In this document: positions 9,376-17,755 of the stretch, in pieces
Layout: every line of letters begins with the position of its first letter
Position numbering within the stretch: the first letter of the stretch is position 1
Assembly (NCBI RefSeq): GCF_000585995.1
Contig: NZ_CP007410.1
Location: 6,069,001-6,133,000, forward strand
Length of the DNA: 64,000 bases
From: Pseudomonas brassicacearum
GTDB taxonomy: Bacteria > Pseudomonadota > Gammaproteobacteria > Pseudomonadales > Pseudomonadaceae
Direction of reading: 5' to 3'
Notes under the pieces: model-generated
The model's database searches: none
Told to the model about the DNA's origin: nothing
What the model saw: the letters and a program-made list of their open reading frames with translations, nothing else
Program-made: the position numbers and the translations under genes

Positions 9376-11277
9376 ATGAGCTTATTAGAAGAACACCAAT
9401 CCACCGACCTGGAAAAAATCGTCGGCCTGAGCCGGCGCGGCTTCATCAGCGCCGGCGCCCTGTGCGGTGCGGCAATGTTCCTGGGCGGCAACCTGCTGAG
9501 TCGCAGCGCCCTGGCCGCCGCCGTGAGCGAGGGCAACAGCAAGTTGCTGGGCTTTGACAGCATCGCCGCCGCCACGACCGACACCCTCACGCTGCCGCCA
9601 GGCTATAAATCCTCGGTGCTGATCAGTTGGGGCCAGCCGCTGCAGAAAAATGCACCGGCGTTCGACCCGAGCGGCAACGGCACCGCCCGCGCACAGGAAG
9701 TGCAGTTCGGCGACAACAACGACGGCATGAGCCTGTTCCCGTTCCCCGACGACAACGACCGGGCGCTGATGGCGATCAACAACGAATACACCAATTACCG
9801 CTATCTCTTTGCCCACGGTGGCCAGCCGCAGTCGGCCGAAGACGTACACAAGGCCCAGGCCAGCGAAGGCGTGTCGGTGATCGAGGTGCGGCGTCAGGGC
9901 GGCCAATGGCAGTTCGTCCAGGCGTCGCGCTACAACCGCCGGATCCACGGCAACACACCGATTCACCTGAGCGGCCCGGCAGCCGGGCACGCCCTGCTGA
10001 AAACCGCCGCCGACAAGAGCGGCAAGAACGTGCTCGGCACCTTCCAGAACTGCGCCAATGGCATGACCCCGTGGGGCACTTACCTGACCTGTGAAGAGAA
10101 CTTCACCGATTGCTTCGGCAGCAGCAAGGCTGATTTGCAGTTCGACGCTGCGCAAAAGCGTTACGGCGCCACCGTCACCAGCAATAAAATCGACTGGCAT
10201 TTGCATGACCCGCGCTTCGACCTGGCGAAGAACCCCAACGAACTCAACCGCCACGGCTGGGTCGTGGAGATCGACCCGTTCGACCCGCAATCCACCCCGG
10301 TCAAACGCACCGCCCTGGGCCGCTTCAAACACGAAAACGCCGCCCTGGCGCAGACCCATGACGGTCACGCGGTGGTGTACATGGGCGACGACGAGCGCGG
10401 TGAGTTTATCTACAAATTCGTCAGCCGCGACCGCATCAACCACCGCAATGCCAAGGCCAACCGCGATCTGCTGGACCATGGCACCTTGTACGTGGCGCGC
10501 TTCGATGCCGGCGACAGCAACCCGGACCATCCGAAAGGCAAGGGCCAGTGGATCGAGCTGACCCACGGCAAGAACGGCCTGGACACCAGCAGCGGCTTCG
10601 CCGACCAGGCCGAAGTGCTGATTCATGCGCGCCTGGCCGCCAGCGTGGTTGGTGCCACGCGCATGGACCGCCCGGAATGGATCGTGGTCAGCCCGAAAGA
10701 TGGCCAGGTCTATTGCACCCTGACCAACAACGCCAAGCGCGGCGAAGACGGCCAACCGGTGGGCGGCCCGAACCCTCGGGCCAAGAACGTCTACGGGCAG
10801 ATCCTGCGCTGGCGCACCGACCGTGATGATCACGCCTCCAAGACGTTCGACTGGGACCTGTTCGTGGTCGCCGGCAACCCGACGGTCCATGCCGGCACGC
10901 CGAAGGCCGGTTCGTCCAACGTCAATGCACAGAACATGTTCAACAGCCCGGATGGCCTGGGTTTCGACAAGGCTGGCCGGCTGTGGATCCTCACCGACGG
11001 TGACGTCAGCAACACCGGGGATTTTGCCGGCATGGGCAACAACCAGATGCTCTGTGCCGACCCTGACAGCGGCGAGATCCGCCGTTTCATGGTCGGGCCG
11101 GTGGGCTGCGAAGTGACCGGGATCAGTTTTGCGCCGGACTTCAAGTCCCTCTTCGTCGGGATCCAGCATCCGGGGGAAAACGGTGGTTCGACCTTCCCCG
11201 AGCACCTGCCCAACGGCAAGCCGCGCTCGTCGGTGATGGTGATTACCCGGGAAGATGGCGGGGTCATCGGCGCCTGA
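9376..11277 (+). CDS. Tat-exported PhoX-family phosphatase (DUF839)
   Basis: 633 residues from MSLLEEHQ (9376, preceded by GGGAG). The twin-arginine signal is SRRGFISAGAL (about 24-34) with a hydrophobic stretch ending ALAAA, so the protein is folded with its cofactor in the cytoplasm and exported. The body carries PhoX-family motifs such as NCANGMTPWGTYLTCEEN, with Glu/Cys-rich metal-ligand candidates, and GRFKHENAAL. PhoX enzymes are Ca/Fe-dependent phosphomonoesterases induced by phosphate starvation in many Pseudomonas. Substrate and regulation here are inferred. Confidence 0.9.
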   Translation: MSLLEEHQSTDLEKIVGLSRRGFISAGALCGAAMFLGGNLLSRSALAAAVSEGNSKLLGFDSIAAATTDTLTLPPGYKSSVLISWGQPLQKNAPAFDPSGNGTARAQEVQFGDNNDGMSLFPFPDDNDRALMAINNEYTNYRYLFAHGGQPQSAEDVHKAQASEGVSVIEVRRQGGQWQFVQASRYNRRIHGNTPIHLSGPAAGHALLKTAADKSGKNVLGTFQNCANGMTPWGTYLTCEENFTDCFGSSKADLQFDAAQKRYGATVTSNKIDWHLHDPRFDLAKNPNELNRHGWVVEIDPFDPQSTPVKRTALGRFKHENAALAQTHDGHAVVYMGDDERGEFIYKFVSRDRINHRNAKANRDLLDHGTLYVARFDAGDSNPDHPKGKGQWIELTHGKNGLDTSSGFADQAEVLIHARLAASVVGATRMDRPEWIVVSPKDGQVYCTLTNNAKRGEDGQPVGGPNPRAKNVYGQILRWRTDRDDHASKTFDWDLFVVAGNPTVHAGTPKAGSSNVNAQNMFNSPDGLGFDKAGRLWILTDGDVSNTGDFAGMGNNQMLCADPDSGEIRRFMVGPVGCEVTGISFAPDFKSLFVGIQHPGENGGSTFPEHLPNGKPRSSVMVITREDGGVIGA

Positions 11278-11285
11278 TAGGGCCT

Positions 11286-11352
11286 CATCGCGAGCAAGCT
11301 CGCTCCCACAATGGTTCCGCTATCCCTGTGGGAGCAAGCTTGCTCGCGATAG
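11286..11352. repeat. REP doublet, class A, tail-to-tail
   Basis: ATCGCGAGCAAGCTCGCTCC is followed after a short gap by TGTGGGAGCAAGCTTGCTCG. The order of the two REPs is the reverse of the usual REPIN here. Confidence 0.85.
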
Positions 11353-11439
11353 CATCAGCACAGCCACCACCTATCTGCCTCCGTCTGCGCTACCATGCTG
11401 GGCCGGACGCGGCAGCCCTGCCGCTGCGCAGGAGTCAGC

Positions 11440-12414
11440 ATGTCTCATCCGTTTGAAACCCTCACGCCCGACCTGGTACTCGATGCCGTTGAAAGCATTG
11501 GCTTCCTCAGCGACGCCCGTGTGCTGGCCCTCAACAGCTACGAAAACCGCGTCTATCAGGTCGGCATCGAAGACGGCGAACCGCTGATCGCCAAGTTCTA
11601 CCGCCCCCAGCGCTGGACCAACGAAGCGATCCTGGAAGAACACAGCTTCACCTTCGAGCTGGCCGAATACGAAGTGCCGGTGGTGGCGCCGCTGATCCAC
11701 AACGGCGCCAGCCTGCATGAGCACGCCGGGTTTCGCTTCACCCTGTTTCCCCGTCGTGGCGGCCGTGCGCCGGAGCCGGGCAACCTTGATCAGCTCTATC
11801 GCCTGGGGCAGTTGCTCGGGCGCCTGCACGCCGTCGGGGCAACCCGCCCGTTCGAGCATCGTGAAGCCTTGGGTGTGAAGAACTTCGGCCACGATTCGCT
11901 GGCCACCGTGTTGGAGAGTGGTTTTGTACCCCGCAGCCTGCTGCCAGCCTACGAGTCGGTGGCCAGGGATCTGCTCAAGCGTGTCGAAGAGGTCTACGCC
12001 GTCACGCCCCACCAGAACATCCGGATGCACGGCGACTGCCACCCCGGCAACATGATGTGCCGCGACGAGGTGTTCCACATCGTCGACCTGGACGACTGCC
12101 GCATGGGCCCGGCGGTGCAGGATTTGTGGATGATGCTCGCCGGCGATCGCCAGGAATGCCTGGGGCAATTGTCGGAATTGATGGACGGCTACCGTGAGTT
12201 CCACGACTTCGACCCACGTGAGTTGGCGCTGATCGAGCCGCTGCGGGCCCTGCGCCTGATGCACTACAGCGCCTGGCTGGCGCGGCGCTGGGACGACCCG
12301 GCCTTCCCCCGCAGCTTCCCGTGGTTCGGCAGCGAACGTTACTGGGGCGACCAGGTATTGGCGTTGCGCGAGCAACTGGCGGCGCTTAATGAAGAGCCGT
12401 TGAAGCTTTTCTGA
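11440..12414 (+). CDS. srkA: Stress response kinase A (SrkA/RdoA, YihE)
   Basis: A Ser/Thr protein kinase of the APH fold. 324 residues starting MSHPFETLTPD. The catalytic loop is MHGDCHPGNMM and the metal-binding motif is HIVDLDDC. In E. coli the homologue counteracts stress-induced cell death, and that role is carried over by homology. The frame open from 11395 would add 15 residues rich in Cys and Arg and is less likely. It stands alone, between two REP doublets. Confidence 0.92.
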   Translation: MSHPFETLTPDLVLDAVESIGFLSDARVLALNSYENRVYQVGIEDGEPLIAKFYRPQRWTNEAILEEHSFTFELAEYEVPVVAPLIHNGASLHEHAGFRFTLFPRRGGRAPEPGNLDQLYRLGQLLGRLHAVGATRPFEHREALGVKNFGHDSLATVLESGFVPRSLLPAYESVARDLLKRVEEVYAVTPHQNIRMHGDCHPGNMMCRDEVFHIVDLDDCRMGPAVQDLWMMLAGDRQECLGQLSELMDGYREFHDFDPRELALIEPLRALRLMHYSAWLARRWDDPAFPRSFPWFGSERYWGDQVLALREQLAALNEEPLKLF

Positions 12415-12441
12415 TTGGCTCCAGCAGCCTCCGCGCGCCCT

Positions 12442-12532
12442 TGTGGGAGCGGGCTTGCTCGCGAAGACGGAGGAACACTCAATATTCATGTCGACTGACA
12501 CACCGCTTTCGCGAGCAAGCCCGCTCCCACAG
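12442..12532. repeat. REP doublet (REPIN), class A
   Basis: TGTGGGAGCGGGCTTGCTCG and its inverted copy, between srkA and rarD. Confidence 0.9.
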
Positions 12533-12635
12533 AGGGATCTGTGCTGGGGCCAGAACGCTCACAAAGGTTCACAGCACAACCCGAAAAATCTCCTTACAAT
12601 CACGCCTTTGTTAGCTGCCTAAGCAAGGATTCTGC

Positions 12636-13523
12636 ATGCAAGCCGCCAACCCGCGTCGCGGGTACATCCTGGGCCTGAGTGCCTATATCATCTGGGGCCT
12701 GTTCCCGATCTATTTCAAAGCCATCGCCAGCGTCCCGTCCGTGGAAATCATCATCCACCGGGTGCTGTGGTCGGCCCTGTTCGGCGCGGCGTTGCTGATG
12801 GTCTGGAAACACCCGGGCTGGTGGCGCGAACTGCGGGACAATCCGCGCCGGCTGGCGATCCTGGCCTTGAGCGGCACGCTGATCGCGGCCAACTGGCTGA
12901 CCTACGTCTGGGCGGTGAACAACGGTCGCATGCTCGAAGCCAGCCTGGGTTACTACATCAACCCGCTGGTGAATGTGTTGCTGGGTATGTTGCTTCTGGG
13001 TGAGCGGTTGCGGCGCATGCAATGGCTGGCGGTGGGGTTCGCGGCGGTCGGCGTGGCGCAACAGGTCTGGCAAGTGGGCAGCCTGCCCTGGGTGTCGCTG
13101 GTGCTGGCGCTGACCTTCGGCTTCTATGGATTGATCCGTAAACAGGCGCCGGTCAAGGCGCTGCCGGGGTTGGTGGTGGAAACCTGGATGCTGGTGCCGA
13201 TCGCCATAGCCTGGTTGCTGTTCAACCCGGCAGCCACCAGTGCCCAAGCGGCGTTCTGGACCACCTCCGAAGCCTGGTGGCTGGTGGCGGCTGGCCCCGT
13301 GACGCTGGTTCCATTGGTGTGTTTCAACGCCGCGGCAAGGCATTTGCCCTACACCACGCTGGGATTCCTCCAATACATCGCGCCGACGCTGGTGTTGCTG
13401 CTCGCCGTGCTGCTGTTCGGTGAGCATCTATCCTCCAGCACCCTGGTGGCGTTCCTGTTCATCTGGGCTGGGCTTGCGGTGTACAGCATCGATGCCGTGA
13501 TCAGCATGCGTCGGCGCAACTGA
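12636..13523 (+). CDS. rarD: RarD-type EamA/DMT-family transporter
   Basis: 295 residues with about ten hydrophobic segments in two EamA halves. It has the RarD hallmarks GYILGLSAYIIWGLFPIYFK at the N-terminus, IIIHRVLWS, and NWLTYVWAVNNGRMLEASLG in the middle. The family is annotated as chloramphenicol-sensitive protein, and its substrate is not established. Located in the inner membrane. No partner gene is nearby. Confidence 0.92.
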   Translation: MQAANPRRGYILGLSAYIIWGLFPIYFKAIASVPSVEIIIHRVLWSALFGAALLMVWKHPGWWRELRDNPRRLAILALSGTLIAANWLTYVWAVNNGRMLEASLGYYINPLVNVLLGMLLLGERLRRMQWLAVGFAAVGVAQQVWQVGSLPWVSLVLALTFGFYGLIRKQAPVKALPGLVVETWMLVPIAIAWLLFNPAATSAQAAFWTTSEAWWLVAAGPVTLVPLVCFNAAARHLPYTTLGFLQYIAPTLVLLLAVLLFGEHLSSSTLVAFLFIWAGLAVYSIDAVISMRRRN

Positions 13524-13543
13524 TCAAAAAACACTCAAACATC

Positions 13544-13570
13544 CACAGGCCACGGCTGGCGTGGCCTGTG
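13544..13570 (+). terminator. Perfect hairpin after rarD, no T tract
   Basis: CACAGGCCAC-GGCTGGC-GTGGCCTGTG is a 10-bp perfect stem with a 7-base loop, 20 bases past the rarD stop. It may end transcription or stabilise the 3' end; a T tract is lacking. Confidence 0.5.
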
Positions 13571-13586
13571 CTGATCCTTCCCAAGG

Positions 13587-13621
13587 TTATCCACAACCTG
13601 ATCCCCGCCGTTTGTGCACAA
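13587..13621. repeat. 35-bp inverted DnaA-box pair, copy 1
   Basis: TTATCCACA - 17 bases - TGTGCACAA. The left arm is a perfect DnaA 9-mer; the right arm is an inverted copy with one change. It lies in the rarD/gcvR-like gap between convergent genes. Same spacing as the copies at 59.8-61.3 kb. Confidence 0.7.
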
Positions 13622-13699
13622 GCCCTTGAAAATTGGTGATTTTTTGATCATTCCCCGCTGAGCCCCGGCGGGCCTGGGCTGGCGCTGTGTCTCTACAGG

Positions 13700-13734
13700 T
13701 TATCCACAGGCAGGCGCAGTTTTTCCTTGGATAA
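13700..13734. repeat. 35-bp inverted DnaA-box pair, copy 2
   Basis: TTATCCACA - 17 bases - CTTGGATAA. The left arm is perfect and the right arm has two changes. It ends just before the stop codon of the GcvR-like gene. Confidence 0.65.
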
Positions 13735-13739
13735 CCCCA

Positions 13740-14258
13740 TCAGGCTTCGTCGCTGAGTTTGAGCTCCACCATCAACTCATCGGCCAGGGTTTCCAGGCGT
13801 TCCTGCAAGGTGTCCAGCGACAGGGTCAGGGGCACGCCCAGAATCGCTTCGGCGTGGAACAGCAACTCGCTGCTCATCGGTGCCGGAAGCACGTGGGTCA
13901 CCAGTCGCTCGACGTTCACGCCCTGCTCGCTCAGCAAACGGGTGATGTCACGGACGATGCCAGGGCGATCGTTGCCCACCAGTTCCATGGCAATGGGTTT
14001 CCAGCTACAGGATTCTTCAACGGGACTTTCAGCAATCAACACACGAATGCCCTGGGTCGACAGTCCTTGCAAGGCTTCGATCAGTTCTTCATGGGATTCG
14101 GCCGGGGCGCTGATGCGCAGGATTCCGGCGAATTGCCCGGCTAGGCGTGACATGCGGCTCTCCAGCCAGTTGCCGCCATGCGCGGCGATACAGTCGGCGA
14201 TGCGCTCAACCTGCCCGGGCTTGTCCGGGGCGAAAACAGTGATGACCAAGTGGTCCAT
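13740..14258 (-). CDS. GcvR-like protein with two ACT domains
   Basis: 172 residues. ACT domain 1 is about residues 3-80 (LVITVFAPDKPGQVERIADCI) and ACT domain 2 about 90-165 (AMELVGNDRPGIVRDITRLL). There is no DNA-binding domain. E. coli GcvR binds glycine and blocks the activator GcvA of the glycine-cleavage genes. The glycine-producing catabolic genes elsewhere in this window make a glycine-sensing role attractive, but that link is inference. Confidence 0.85.
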   Translation of the reverse strand: MDHLVITVFAPDKPGQVERIADCIAAHGGNWLESRMSRLAGQFAGILRISAPAESHEELIEALQGLSTQGIRVLIAESPVEESCSWKPIAMELVGNDRPGIVRDITRLLSEQGVNVERLVTHVLPAPMSSELLFHAEAILGVPLTLSLDTLQERLETLADELMVELKLSDEA

Positions 14259-14703
14259 GGCGCAGCCCTCTTGTTATGGAAGAAACAGTATAGGCAGGAC
14301 GCACAAGTCCTGTTCCCTTAAGAAGACACAAGAACAATCGTGTACAACCTTTAAGATTTATCTGGAACAATCCACACTTTTTTTGAGAACATCCGATGCC
14401 CCGTCGTGACTGTACTGCTTTAGTCGGTCGCGGAACGACGCAATTAGTCTAATTTTCACAACCGCAGTTGATCATGTAGTATGCCGCAGCGCGCACTACA
14501 TAACGTTGGACAGATGTCCGCTTAAGGCGCAGTCGCATCCCTGAAAGCCCCGTCAGCAAGGCTAAAAGCCCTTGATAGGTCCCAACCCAGCCGCCAGCGA
14601 TGGCATGTACTGGTTCCGGGGTTTGTGGTTTAAATGTCCCGAGGCTTCATTGTCAAAATCGAAGAGCTGAAAAGCGAAATAGCTGAGCAGAGTGAGGCAA
14701 GCA
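14259..14703 (+). promoter_or_regulatory. glcB promoter region and long leader, no gene
   Basis: 445 bases without a convincing ORF. A possible promoter is TTTTCA (about 14453) - 18 bases - TAGTAT (about 14477), which would give a leader of roughly 215 bases before malate synthase G. The leader holds small hairpins, GGACA-GA-TGTCC (14509-14520) and AAGGCT-AAA-AGCCCTT (about 14560-14575). I do not recognise a known riboswitch. Confidence 0.35.
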
Positions 14704-16881
14704 ATGACTGAACACGTTCAAGTCGGTGGCCTGCAGGTCGCCAAAGTCCTGTTCGACTTCGTGAATAACGAAGCCATTCCCGGAACCGGCCTTACCGCCG
14801 ACGCGTTCTGGGCCGGTGCCGACAAGGTCATCCACGACCTGGCGCCGAAGAACAAAGCCCTACTCGCCAAACGCGACGATTTCCAGGCGCAGATCGATGC
14901 CTGGCACCAGGCTCGTGCCGGCCAGGCCCACGACGCCGTGGCTTACAAAGCCTTCCTGCAAGACATTGGTTACCTGCTGCCAGAAGCGGCGGATTTCCAG
15001 GCCACGACCCAAAACGTCGATGACGAAATCGCCCGCATGGCCGGCCCGCAACTGGTGGTGCCGGTAATGAATGCCCGCTTCGCCCTCAACGCCTCGAACG
15101 CCCGCTGGGGTTCGCTATACGACGCGCTATACGGCACCGATGCCATCAGCGAAACCGACGGCGCGGAGAAAGGCAAAGGCTACAACAAGGTACGCGGCGA
15201 CAAGGTCATCGCCTTCGCCCGCGCCTTCCTCGACGAAGCGGCCCCGCTGGCAGCCGGCTCCCATGTCGATTCCACCGGCTACAAGATCGTCGACGGTAAA
15301 CTGGTGATCGCCCTCAAGGGCGGCAGCAACAGCGGCCTGCGTGACGATGCCCAACTGATCGGTTTCCAGGGCGACGCCTCGGCACCCGCCGCCGTGCTGC
15401 TGAAGCACAACGGCTTGCACTTCGAAATCCAGATCGACGCCAACACCCCGGTCGGCCAGACCGACGTCGCGGGCGTCAAAGACATCCTGATGGAAGCCGC
15501 GCTGACCACCATCATGGATTGCGAAGACTCGGTCGCCGCCGTCGATGCCGATGACAAAGTGGTGATCTACCGCAACTGGCTCGGCTTGATGAAGGGCGAT
15601 CTGGCTGAAGAAGTCGCCAAGGGTGGCCAGACGTTTACCCGCACCATGAACCCCGACCGCGTCTACACAGCCGTCGACGGTTCGAGCGTGACGCTGCACG
15701 GCCGCTCACTGCTGTTCGTGCGCAACGTCGGCCACTTGATGACCATCGACGCCATCCTGGACCAGCACGGCAACGAAGTGCCCGAAGGCATTCTCGACGG
15801 CCTGATCACCAGCCTGGCGGCGATCCACAGCCTCAACGGCAACACGTCGCGGCGCAACAGCCGCACCGGCTCGGTGTACATCGTCAAGCCGAAGATGCAC
15901 GGCCCGGAAGAAGCGGCATTCACCAACGAGCTGTTCGGTCGCGTCGAAGACGTGCTGAACCTGCCACGCAACACCCTCAAGGTCGGGATCATGGACGAGG
16001 AACGCCGTACCACGGTCAACCTCAAGGCCTGCATCAAGGCCGCCAGCGAGCGCGTGGTGTTCATCAACACCGGTTTCCTCGACCGCACCGGCGACGAAAT
16101 CCACACCTCCATGGAGGCCGGCCCGATGGTGCGCAAGGCTGACATGAAAGCCGAGAAGTGGATCGCCGCCTACGAAAACTGGAACGTCGACATCGGCCTG
16201 AGCACCGGCCTGCAAGGTCGTGCCCAGATCGGCAAGGGCATGTGGGCGATGCCGGACCTGATGGCAGCGATGCTCGAGCAGAAGATCGCTCACCCGCTGG
16301 CTGGCGCCAACACCGCCTGGGTTCCGTCACCGACCGCCGCCGCCCTGCACGCGCTGCACTACCACAAGGTCGACGTGTTCGCCCGTCAGGCCGAACTGGC
16401 CAAGCGCGCTCGCGCTTCGGTGGACGACATCCTGACCATCCCGTTGGCCGTCGAACCGAACTGGACGCCGGAGCAGATCAAGAACGAACTGGACAACAAC
16501 GCCCAGGGCATTCTTGGCTACGTGGTGCGCTGGATCGACCAGGGCGTTGGTTGCTCCAAGGTACCGGACATCAACGACATCGGCTTGATGGAAGACCGTG
16601 CAACGCTGCGTATTTCCAGCCAGCACATCGCCAACTGGCTGCGCCACGGCATCGTCACGCAAGACCAGGTGATGGAAAGCCTCAAACGCATGGCGCCGGT
16701 AGTGGACCGCCAGAACGCCAGCGATCCGCTGTACCGTCCACTGGCGCCGGACTTCGACAGCAACATCGCCTTCCAGGCGGCGGTCGAGCTGGTGATCGAG
16801 GGCACGAAGCAGCCTAACGGCTACACCGAGCCAGTGCTGCACCGTCGTCGTCGCGAGTTCAAGGCAGCCAATGGGTTGTGA
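14704..16881 (+). CDS. glcB: Malate synthase G
   Basis: Condenses glyoxylate with acetyl-CoA to malate. 725 residues, the standard G-isoform length. Conserved stretches include [17 protein letters not shown] (active site), [14 protein letters not shown] and [17 protein letters not shown] near the C-terminus, which carries the catalytic Asp region. The start MTEHVQVGG follows GAGGCAAGCA; four codons upstream another ATG is possible. It is monocistronic with a strong terminator. It serves growth on acetate, fatty acids and glycolate and so pairs functionally with the fatty-acid enzyme at the left end. Confidence 0.97.
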   Translation: MTEHVQVGGLQVAKVLFDFVNNEAIPGTGLTADAFWAGADKVIHDLAPKNKALLAKRDDFQAQIDAWHQARAGQAHDAVAYKAFLQDIGYLLPEAADFQATTQNVDDEIARMAGPQLVVPVMNARFALNASNARWGSLYDALYGTDAISETDGAEKGKGYNKVRGDKVIAFARAFLDEAAPLAAGSHVDSTGYKIVDGKLVIALKGGSNSGLRDDAQLIGFQGDASAPAAVLLKHNGLHFEIQIDANTPVGQTDVAGVKDILMEAALTTIMDCEDSVAAVDADDKVVIYRNWLGLMKGDLAEEVAKGGQTFTRTMNPDRVYTAVDGSSVTLHGRSLLFVRNVGHLMTIDAILDQHGNEVPEGILDGLITSLAAIHSLNGNTSRRNSRTGSVYIVKPKMHGPEEAAFTNELFGRVEDVLNLPRNTLKVGIMDEERRTTVNLKACIKAASERVVFINTGFLDRTGDEIHTSMEAGPMVRKADMKAEKWIAAYENWNVDIGLSTGLQGRAQIGKGMWAMPDLMAAMLEQKIAHPLAGANTAWVPSPTAAALHALHYHKVDVFARQAELAKRARASVDDILTIPLAVEPNWTPEQIKNELDNNAQGILGYVVRWIDQGVGCSKVPDINDIGLMEDRATLRISSQHIANWLRHGIVTQDQVMESLKRMAPVVDRQNASDPLYRPLAPDFDSNIAFQAAVELVIEGTKQPNGYTEPVLHRRRREFKAANGL

Positions 16882-16901
16882 TTGAACGGTAGAAGCGACA
16901 T

Positions 16902-16934
16902 AAAAAAGCCCTGATCGAAAGATCGGGGCTTTTT
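16902..16934 (+). terminator. Intrinsic terminator of glcB
   Basis: AAAAAGCCCTGATC-GAAA-GATCGGGGCTTTTT, a long stem with a stable GAAA loop and a T tract, 20 bases after the stop codon. Confidence 0.92.
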
Positions 16935-16947
16935 ATTGGCAATACAT

Positions 16948-17070
16948 TTGTGGCGAGGGAGCTTGCTCCCGCTCGACTGCGCAGCAGTCGTCAGTCAGCC
17001 GATGAGGTTTCGAATGCTGGAAAATGAGGGCTGCTTCGCAGCCCAGCGGGAGCAAGCTCCCTCGCCACAA
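16948..17070. repeat. REP doublet, class B
   Basis: TTGTGGCGAGGGAGCTTGCT faces AGCAAGCTCCCTCGCCACAA with inner arms CTGCGCAGCAG and GCTGCTTCGCAGC. This second REP class (core GGCGAGGGAGCTTGCTCCCGCT) differs from class A (GGGAGCGRGCTTGCTCGC). Confidence 0.88.
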
Positions 17071-17099
17071 CAGCACTTCGGCACAAGGGATACGACAGG

Positions 17100-17546
17100 C
17101 TACAGATCCATCCCCAACTCATGCTTGACCAACCCCAGCAGCTTGTCGGTATCGATCGGCTTGAGCAGGAAATCCACCACGCTCAGGTGCATGGCTTCGA
17201 TGGCGTCCTTCACGTCGGCGTCGCCGGACACGATGATGATCGGCAGCGCCGCTCGCGGCGACTCGCGCACCAGGCGGACCAGTTCCAGGCCATCGACGTT
17301 GCCCATGCGCAGGTCGGTGATCAAAAGACCTATCGACGGCTTGGTTTCCAGCATCTTGAGTGCCGTTTCACCACTGGCGGCGGTCATGCAGTGAATCCCG
17401 TCCAGCGCCAGAATCTCCGACAGCAGCTCGCGAGCGTCCTTATCGTCATCGACGATCAAGACTCGCTGCGGCGGCAGGTCAGGTTCCAGCATGACGGCAC
17501 TCAGCGCCTCGCGCTCGGCGTCACTCAAAATATCGTGGTCGGACAT
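17100..17546 (-). CDS. Single-domain response regulator (CheY-like receiver)
   Basis: 148 residues: a 25-residue N-terminal extension and then one receiver domain. The acidic pocket is VLIVDDDKD, the phospho-acceptor Asp is in LLITDLRMG, and the conserved Lys is in FLLKPID. There is no output domain, so it acts by protein contact or in a phosphorelay. No kinase is adjacent. It is divergent from the cNMP/CBS/DUF294 gene, about 210 bases apart. Confidence 0.93.
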   Translation of the reverse strand: MSDHDILSDAEREALSAVMLEPDLPPQRVLIVDDDKDARELLSEILALDGIHCMTAASGETALKMLETKPSIGLLITDLRMGNVDGLELVRLVRESPRAALPIIIVSGDADVKDAIEAMHLSVVDFLLKPIDTDKLLGLVKHELGMDL

Positions 17547-17755
17547 GATGCTCTCTACGTTCTTTAAATCGATCCCCTGGCACAGTGGTCAGACATCGTT
17601 CTGCGGCGCTTCAATGTGCACTTCGTCGGATTTTTTTCCAAGTGCATTCACTGAAGATTTTTCAGACGTCCAACATCGGCTTTTTCTGTAGTCCCGGCCC
17701 TTTTGCGGCGACCTAGACTTACGTCCAATGGGCACTCCGTGCTCAGGGGCCGACC

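Noticed and set aside
9385..11205. 606-codon minus-strand ORF opposite phoX
   Set aside because: Shadow of the GC-rich phoX reading frame; no domain or ribosome-binding site, while phoX has a Tat signal and family motifs.
13740..14258. True GcvR symbol for the two-ACT-domain protein
   Set aside because: Family likeness is clear, but no gcvA or gcv operon is nearby and several ACT-pair paralogues occur in Pseudomonas, so the symbol is withheld.
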